From assembly GCA_038150465.1 (NCBI GenBank), contig JAYOTP010000006.1, forward strand, positions 1 through 64,000: DNA of 64,000 nt, written 5' to 3'. Below, one piece after another: positions 59,271 to 64,000 of the stretch. The position numbers and the translations under genes are program-made. Each line of letters starts with the position of its first letter. Position 1 is the first letter of the stretch. The DNA comes from RFXV01 sp038150465. GTDB taxonomy: Bacteria; Bacteroidota; Bacteroidia; Flavobacteriales; Schleiferiaceae. The notes beneath the pieces were generated by a model. That model did no database searches. It had not been told where the DNA came from and was given only the letters and a program-made list of their open reading frames with translations.

Positions 59271-62200
59271 ATGGCACTTGGCAACAAGGATAAGAACGAC
59301 ACAGCGCAATCAGGATTCAAATCCATCGTCATCAGCCTGACTTCCCCCGAGGACATTCTGGAAAAGTCCAGCGGAGAAGTACTCAAGCCAGAGACGATCA
59401 ACTACAGGACGCACAAGCCCGAGCGGGACGGTCTCTTTTGTGAGAAGATCTTCGGACCTGTCAAGGATTACGAGTGTTTCTGTGGCAAGTACAAACGCAT
59501 CCGTTACCGCGGCATCGTATGTGACCGCTGTGGTGTTGAAGTGACCGAGAAGAAAGTCCGTCGGGAGCGCATTGGACACATCAATCTGGTGGTTCCAGTG
59601 GCGCACATCTGGTATTTCCGTTCCTTGCCAAACAAGATCGGCTACCTCCTGGGGCTTCCCACGAAGAAGCTTGACATGATCATCTACTACGAGCGTTATG
59701 TAGTGATCCAGGCGGGCAATGCCACCAAGGAAGACGGAAGCGAACTGGAATTCATGGAATTCCTTACCGAAGAGGAATACCTGGAGATCCTCGATCGCCT
59801 TCCACAGGAAAACAATTATCTCGAAGATTCAGATCCCACTAAGTTCATTGCAAAGATGGGTGCCGAGGCATTGGTTGGCTTGTTGAGCCGTCTGGACCTC
59901 GAATCCTTGTCCAACGAACTTCGTCACAAGGCAGCAACAGAAACCTCTCAGCAGAGAAAGCAGGAAGCACTCAAGCGACTGCAGGTTGTGGAGGCCATGA
60001 AAGGCGCGGGATCCACGAATAAGCCGGAGTGGATGATCATGAAGATCGTACCGGTCATTCCACCGGAACTTCGTCCGCTCGTTCCCTTGGACGGTGGCCG
60101 ATTTGCAACCTCCGACCTCAATGATCTTTACCGCCGTGTCATCATCCGGAACAACCGCCTGAAGCGACTTCTGGAGATCAAGGCGCCGGAAGTGATCCTT
60201 CGCAACGAAAAGCGGATGCTGCAGGAGTCTGTGGATTCACTCTTTGACAACACCAGGAAATCAAGCGCGGTCAAGACGGAGAGCAATCGTCCGCTCAAGT
60301 CCCTTTCAGACAGTTTGAAAGGAAAGCAGGGACGCTTCCGTCAGAATCTGCTCGGTAAGCGTGTCGATTATTCTGCCCGTTCGGTGATCGTAGTAGGCCC
60401 TGAGATGCCGCTGCACGAATGTGGCCTTCCAAAGAATATGGCGGCCGAGTTGTATAAGCCATTCATCATCCGCAAGCTCATTGAGCGCGGAATCGTCAAG
60501 ACGGTCAAATCGGCCAAGAAGATCATCGACAAGAGGGATCCCGTGGTATGGGACATTCTGGAAAATGTCATGAAGGGTCATCCCGTGCTGCTCAACCGAG
60601 CTCCTACCCTGCACCGACTGGGCATTCAGGCCTTCCAGCCAAAGATGATCGAAGGAAAGGCCATTCGCCTGCATCCACTGGCTTGTACAGCCTTCAACGC
60701 AGACTTCGACGGAGACCAGATGGCGGTCCATTTGCCGCTCGGTCCCGCAGCAGTACTTGAGGCTCAGGTGCTCATGCTGGCTTCGCACAACATCCTGAAT
60801 CCGGCCAACGGCTCACCGATCGCAGTACCTTCTCAGGACATGGTCCTCGGCTTGTACTACATGACCAAGGCCCGTAAGGGAACCAAGAAGCATCCAGTAA
60901 AGGGAGAAGGTATGACCTTCTACTCTCCGGAAGAGGTGGAGATCGCCTTCAACGAGCAGCGTGTTGAGAAGCATGCCATCATCAAGGTGAAGGTGCCCGT
61001 TCGGGAAAAGAACGGAGAAGTTCATCCACAGGTCGTAGAGACCACAGTGGGCCGTGTGCTCTTCAACCAGGCAGTGCCTGAAGGAGTGGGCTTCATCGAC
61101 GAAGTCTTGACCAAAAAGGCGTTGAGGAACATCATCGCCCGGATCATCAAACTCACAGATGTGGCTCAGGCTTCCAAGTTCCTGGACGATATCAAGCGCC
61201 TTGGATTCATGACGGCTTTCCGCGGAGGATTGAGTTTCTCTTTGGAAAACATCATCATCCCAGAGGAGAAGATGGACATCATCAACGGAGCCAACGAGCA
61301 GATCGAAGGCATTCTGGGAAGCTACAATATGGGTCTGATCACCAACAACGAGCGATACAATCAGGTGATCGATGTCTGGACCAACGCCAATGCGCGATTG
61401 ACCGAAAGGGCCATGCATTATCTGAGCACCGACGATCAGGGATTCAACCCGATCTACATGATGCTCGATTCCGGTGCCCGTGGATCCAAAGAACAGATCC
61501 GTCAGCTCTCGGGCATGCGGGGCCTGATGGCCAAGCCGCAGAAGTCCGGTTCTGGAGGAGGAGAGATCATCGAAAACCCGATCATCTCGAACTTCAAGGA
61601 AGGACTTTCCATTCTGGAGTACTTCATCTCCACGCACGGAGCGCGTAAGGGATTGGCAGATACCGCACTCAAGACCGCAGATGCGGGCTATTTGACACGT
61701 CGTCTTGTGGATGTGGCACAGGATGTCATCATCAATGAAGAAGATTGCGGAACCCTGCGCGGAATCGAAGTGCAGGCGCTGAAGAAGAACGAGGAGATCG
61801 TCGAGCCATTGAGCGATCGAATCGTGGGAAGGGTTTCTTTGCAGGACATCGTTCATCCGAAGACAGGTGATGTACTCGTGGCCTCTGGCGACCTGATCAG
61901 CGATGAAATGGCCTCCCTGGTGGAAGAATCTACCATCGAATCAGTGGAGGTGCGCTCGCCATTGACTTGTGAGACCAAGCGCGGTATTTGTGCCAAGTGC
62001 TACGGACAAAGCCTCTCCACAGGAGGAATGGTCCAGCGAGGAGAAGCCGTCGGGGTGATCGCTGCACAGTCCATCGGAGAGCCCGGAACGCAGCTGACCC
62101 TTCGTACGTTCCACGTGGGAGGAACGGCAGGAAACGTTTCGGAAGAGAACAAACTGATCGCCAAAATGGACGGCAAGATCGAGTTGGAAGATGTGCGCAC

Positions 62201-63449
62201 CGTGGAAAGCAAGGTGGACAAGAACAACCCATCCAACGTGGTCATTGGCCGTACCGGTGAGATGCGTCTGATCGACCCCAAGACGGGTATGAGTCAGGCC
62301 ACAGCCATCATTCCTTACGGTTCTGCACTGTTTGTGAAAGACGGTCAGAAACTCAAGAAAGGCGATGTCATTTGTGAATGGGATCCGTTCAACGCNNNNN
62401 NNNNNNNNNNNNNNNNNNNNNNNNNNNNNNNNNNNNNNNNNNNNNNNNNNNNNNNNNNNNNNNNNNNNNNNNNNNNNNNNNNNNNNNNNNNNNNNATCCC
62501 GAGGAAGAGTGCGAAAGCGGGCGATATCACAGGTGGACTCCCTCGTGTGACCGAGCTTTTCGAAGCGCGGAATCCGTCCAACCCAGCCGTTGTCAGCGCG
62601 ATCGACGGGATCGTCTCTTACGGAAAGAAGATCAAGCGTGGCAACCGCGAAGTCATCGTTACTCCAAAAGTGGGTGGAGAGGAAGCCCAGAAGAAATATC
62701 TGGTCAATCTGAAGACACAGGTACTGGTTCAGGAGAACGACTATGTGAAGGCGGGTATGCCTCTGTCTGAAGGAGCCATTACGCCGAATGACATTCTGGC
62801 CATCAAGGGCCCGACTGCTGTTCAGGAATACCTCGTGAATGAAGTTCAGGAGGTCTATCGACTGCAAGGTGTGAAGATCAACGACAAGCACTTCGAAGTC
62901 ATTGTCCGTCAGATGATGCGGAAGGTGTCCATTCAGGATCCTGGAGAAACCAAGTTCCTCGAAGGAAATCTCGTGCACAAGAACGACTTCATTGAGGAGA
63001 ACGACTGGATCTACGACAAGCTCTTTGTCGAGGATTGCGGGGATTCAGAGAAGCTTCAGAACGGTCAGATCATTTCTGCACGTGAACTGCGCGACGAGAA
63101 CTCCATGTTGAAGCGTTCGGATAAGGCACTGGTTCAGGCACGACCTGCCAACCCGGCCACGGCCACGCCGATCCTTCAGGGAATCACAAGAGCCTCCTTG
63201 CAGACCAAGTCCTTCATCTCAGCGGCTTCCTTCCAGGAAACCACGAAGGTGCTGAACGAGGCGGCTGTAGGTGCCAAACGCGATACTTTGGAAGGACTCA
63301 AGGAGAATGTGATCGTTGGTCACAAGATCCCAGCGGGAACAGGCCTCAAGGCATACGACAAGTACATCGTTGGATCCAAGGCGCTTCTGGAGAAAATGGA
63401 GGCAGAAGCCGAGGGGAGCAGCGAGGAACTGATCGAGCAGGAGGCATGA
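59271..63449 (+). CDS. rpoC: DNA-directed RNA polymerase subunit beta' (with gap)
   Basis: A 1392-codon frame that passes the gap at 62396-62495 in register. Zinc site 1 is visible in CFCGKYKRIRYRGIVCDRCG, the catalytic NADFDGDQM triad near residue 476, the trigger loop region (GMRGLMAKPQKSG) and a second zinc site CETKRGICAKCYG. The missing stretch lies between CEWDPFN and IPRKSAKAGDITGGLPRV, where other Bacteroidota have roughly 80 residues, so the true gap is probably longer than 100 nt. The start ATG is preceded by a 35-bp spacer. Confidence 0.95.
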   Translation: MALGNKDKNDTAQSGFKSIVISLTSPEDILEKSSGEVLKPETINYRTHKPERDGLFCEKIFGPVKDYECFCGKYKRIRYRGIVCDRCGVEVTEKKVRRERIGHINLVVPVAHIWYFRSLPNKIGYLLGLPTKKLDMIIYYERYVVIQAGNATKEDGSELEFMEFLTEEEYLEILDRLPQENNYLEDSDPTKFIAKMGAEALVGLLSRLDLESLSNELRHKAATETSQQRKQEALKRLQVVEAMKGAGSTNKPEWMIMKIVPVIPPELRPLVPLDGGRFATSDLNDLYRRVIIRNNRLKRLLEIKAPEVILRNEKRMLQESVDSLFDNTRKSSAVKTESNRPLKSLSDSLKGKQGRFRQNLLGKRVDYSARSVIVVGPEMPLHECGLPKNMAAELYKPFIIRKLIERGIVKTVKSAKKIIDKRDPVVWDILENVMKGHPVLLNRAPTLHRLGIQAFQPKMIEGKAIRLHPLACTAFNADFDGDQMAVHLPLGPAAVLEAQVLMLASHNILNPANGSPIAVPSQDMVLGLYYMTKARKGTKKHPVKGEGMTFYSPEEVEIAFNEQRVEKHAIIKVKVPVREKNGEVHPQVVETTVGRVLFNQAVPEGVGFIDEVLTKKALRNIIARIIKLTDVAQASKFLDDIKRLGFMTAFRGGLSFSLENIIIPEEKMDIINGANEQIEGILGSYNMGLITNNERYNQVIDVWTNANARLTERAMHYLSTDDQGFNPIYMMLDSGARGSKEQIRQLSGMRGLMAKPQKSGSGGGEIIENPIISNFKEGLSILEYFISTHGARKGLADTALKTADAGYLTRRLVDVAQDVIINEEDCGTLRGIEVQALKKNEEIVEPLSDRIVGRVSLQDIVHPKTGDVLVASGDLISDEMASLVEESTIESVEVRSPLTCETKRGICAKCYGQSLSTGGMVQRGEAVGVIAAQSIGEPGTQLTLRTFHVGGTAGNVSEENKLIAKMDGKIELEDVRTVESKVDKNNPSNVVIGRTGEMRLIDPKTGMSQATAIIPYGSALFVKDGQKLKKGDVICEWDPFNXXXXXXXXXXXXXXXXXXXXXXXXXXXXXXXXXXIPRKSAKAGDITGGLPRVTELFEARNPSNPAVVSAIDGIVSYGKKIKRGNREVIVTPKVGGEEAQKKYLVNLKTQVLVQENDYVKAGMPLSEGAITPNDILAIKGPTAVQEYLVNEVQEVYRLQGVKINDKHFEVIVRQMMRKVSIQDPGETKFLEGNLVHKNDFIEENDWIYDKLFVEDCGDSEKLQNGQIISARELRDENSMLKRSDKALVQARPANPATATPILQGITRASLQTKSFISAASFQETTKVLNEAAVGAKRDTLEGLKENVIVGHKIPAGTGLKAYDKYIVGSKALLEKMEAEAEGSSEELIEQEA
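62396..62495. other. assembly gap, exactly 100 N
   Basis: A run of 100 N inside rpoC. The frame happens to continue, but comparison with known RpoC suggests the missing DNA is longer (inference from family knowledge). Confidence 0.98.
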
Positions 63450-63760
63450 GCCAGGAGACGCCACAGGATGGGCAGATGAACATCGAGATCAAGGAGGAGG
63501 TGGCCGATGGCATCTACTCCAACCTTGCGATCGTCAATCATTCGCCTTCAGAGTTCGTAGTGGACTTCGTTCAAATGATGCCCGGCATGCCCAAGGGACG
63601 CGTCCGTTCGCGGATCATTCTGTCGCCGCAGCACATGAAGCGCCTGGTGCGTGCCCTTCAGGAGAACATCCAGCGCTACGAAGAGGCCTACGGAACCATA
63701 GACGAAGGGACGCCACCGACCATGGCGATGCCCTTTGGCGGACCCACTGGCCAAGCCTGA
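63446..63760 (+). CDS. DUF3467 protein
   Basis: A 104-residue protein of the DUF3467 family, overlapping the rpoC stop by 4 bp (ATGA). Blocks: DGIYSNLAIVNHSPSEFVVDFVQMMPG and SRIILSPQHMKRLVRALQENI. Function unknown, but its constant place after rpoC in Bacteroidota suggests a link to transcription or ribosome assembly (inference). A low-complexity Gly/Pro tail follows. Confidence 0.85.
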   Translation: MSQETPQDGQMNIEIKEEVADGIYSNLAIVNHSPSEFVVDFVQMMPGMPKGRVRSRIILSPQHMKRLVRALQENIQRYEEAYGTIDEGTPPTMAMPFGGPTGQA

Positions 63761-64000
63761 TCAGGCCGGGCAGATCCGGAATTCGTTTTCCGTTCTTTTG
63801 AGCTCAGCCACACCCCAGTGGAGGAAATCTCCGAGGCGTTGCAATGCCTTTCTTCGGGGCCATTTGGACCGTTTGATCAGTGCATTCAAGCGCCATTCAT
63901 CCTCTGACGAAAGCAAGGCCAGCAGCTCCTTGTCGGGCGCAGAAAAAGTGGAGGGGTCGAAAGCGTTTTCAGATCCCCTTCTTTTCCACAGTTCTAGATG
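63761..64000 (-). CDS. 3' end of a minus-strand gene, possibly DprA winged-helix tail
   Basis: An open frame on the minus strand from the window edge to a stop at 63761-63763: 79 codons without a start, reading LELWKRRGSENAF, then PDKELLALLSSEDEWRLNALIKRSKWPRRKALQRLGDFLHWGVAELKRTENEFRIC as consecutive parts. Shape and length fit the C-terminal winged helix of DNA-processing protein DprA, but the homology is weak and unconfirmed. Its stop abuts the stop of the DUF3467 gene (convergent, no spacer). Confidence 0.45.
   Translation of the reverse strand, partial: HLELWKRRGSENAFDPSTFSAPDKELLALLSSEDEWRLNALIKRSKWPRRKALQRLGDFLHWGVAELKRTENEFRICPA

Noticed and set aside
60813..61856. 347-codon open frame antisense to rpoC
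   Set aside because: The plus strand codes for conserved RpoC blocks across the whole stretch; the antisense frame has no recognisable family.

Overview
The window is a 64 kb piece of a draft Bacteroidota chromosome, most likely Flavobacteriales-like. The signs are: promoters of the TTG-N19-TAnnTTTG type and no Shine-Dalgarno signal at most starts; a lipid-anchored TamA relative (TamL); a eukaryote/archaeon-type prolyl-tRNA synthetase; the rpsU-xerC-hpf-tRNA-tuf-secE-nusG-rplKAJL-rpoBC order; a DUF3467 gene after rpoC; and both a split methylmalonyl-CoA mutase and a fused IcmF. Three runs of exactly 100 N (14496-14595, 38871-38970, 62396-62495) are scaffold gaps of nominal length, and each interrupts genes. 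No insertion sequence, prophage, CRISPR array or rRNA operon was seen. No stretch longer than 300 bases lacks a gene.

Layout. 140-2060 (minus): initiator tRNA, pyruvate dehydrogenase E1 beta, a CDGSH iron-sulfur protein and a small membrane protein. 2153-6801 (plus): aspartate aminotransferase, DUF4254 protein, GT9 glycosyltransferase and TrkH, packed with overlapping ends. 6798-7520 (minus): an rRNA methyltransferase. 7551-11239: TamL and an M28 peptidase. 11365-15215: a response regulator, an outer-membrane barrel, a small PBP-like protein and a gapped histidine kinase, probably one sensory unit. 15255-19604 (minus): methylmalonyl-CoA mutase small and large subunits and their GTPase chaperone MeaB. 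19718-22672: DivIC, then minus-strand S20, tRNA-Glu, an unknown conserved protein and ProS. 22744-28673: an unusual Tyr/Gly-rich lipoprotein, an outer-membrane protein and a sortilin-like beta-propeller. 28734-32109: 2OG oxygenase, ABC exporter and RadC. 32125-38870: a tightly overlapped surface-carbohydrate operon. 38971-43411: an extended SDR and IcmF. 43568-49019: PspC-like protein, RmlD-like reductase, a sodium symporter with a 47-residue partner, a helix-hairpin-helix protein and an acyl-CoA dehydrogenase. 49058-63760: the translation and transcription core operons. 63761-64000 holds the 3' end of a minus-strand gene.

How it fits together. MutA/MutB/MeaB, IcmF and the acyl-CoA dehydrogenase fit branched-chain amino acid and odd-chain acyl-CoA metabolism with two adenosylcobalamin mutases whose specificity can be read from active-site residues (Tyr/Arg in MutB, Phe/Gln in IcmF). 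The operon starting with a UDP-GlcNAc 2-epimerase encodes sugar-modifying enzymes but no polymerase or flippase, so the rest of that pathway must lie elsewhere. The right third is ordinary housekeeping. Its notable points are a promoter nested in a terminator, a perfect 12-bp hairpin after tuf, and rpoB starting with TTG. I found no clearly new defence or mobile system. The best candidates for under-described biology are the RR/barrel/PBP/HK cluster, the symporter micro-protein and the carbohydrate operon.
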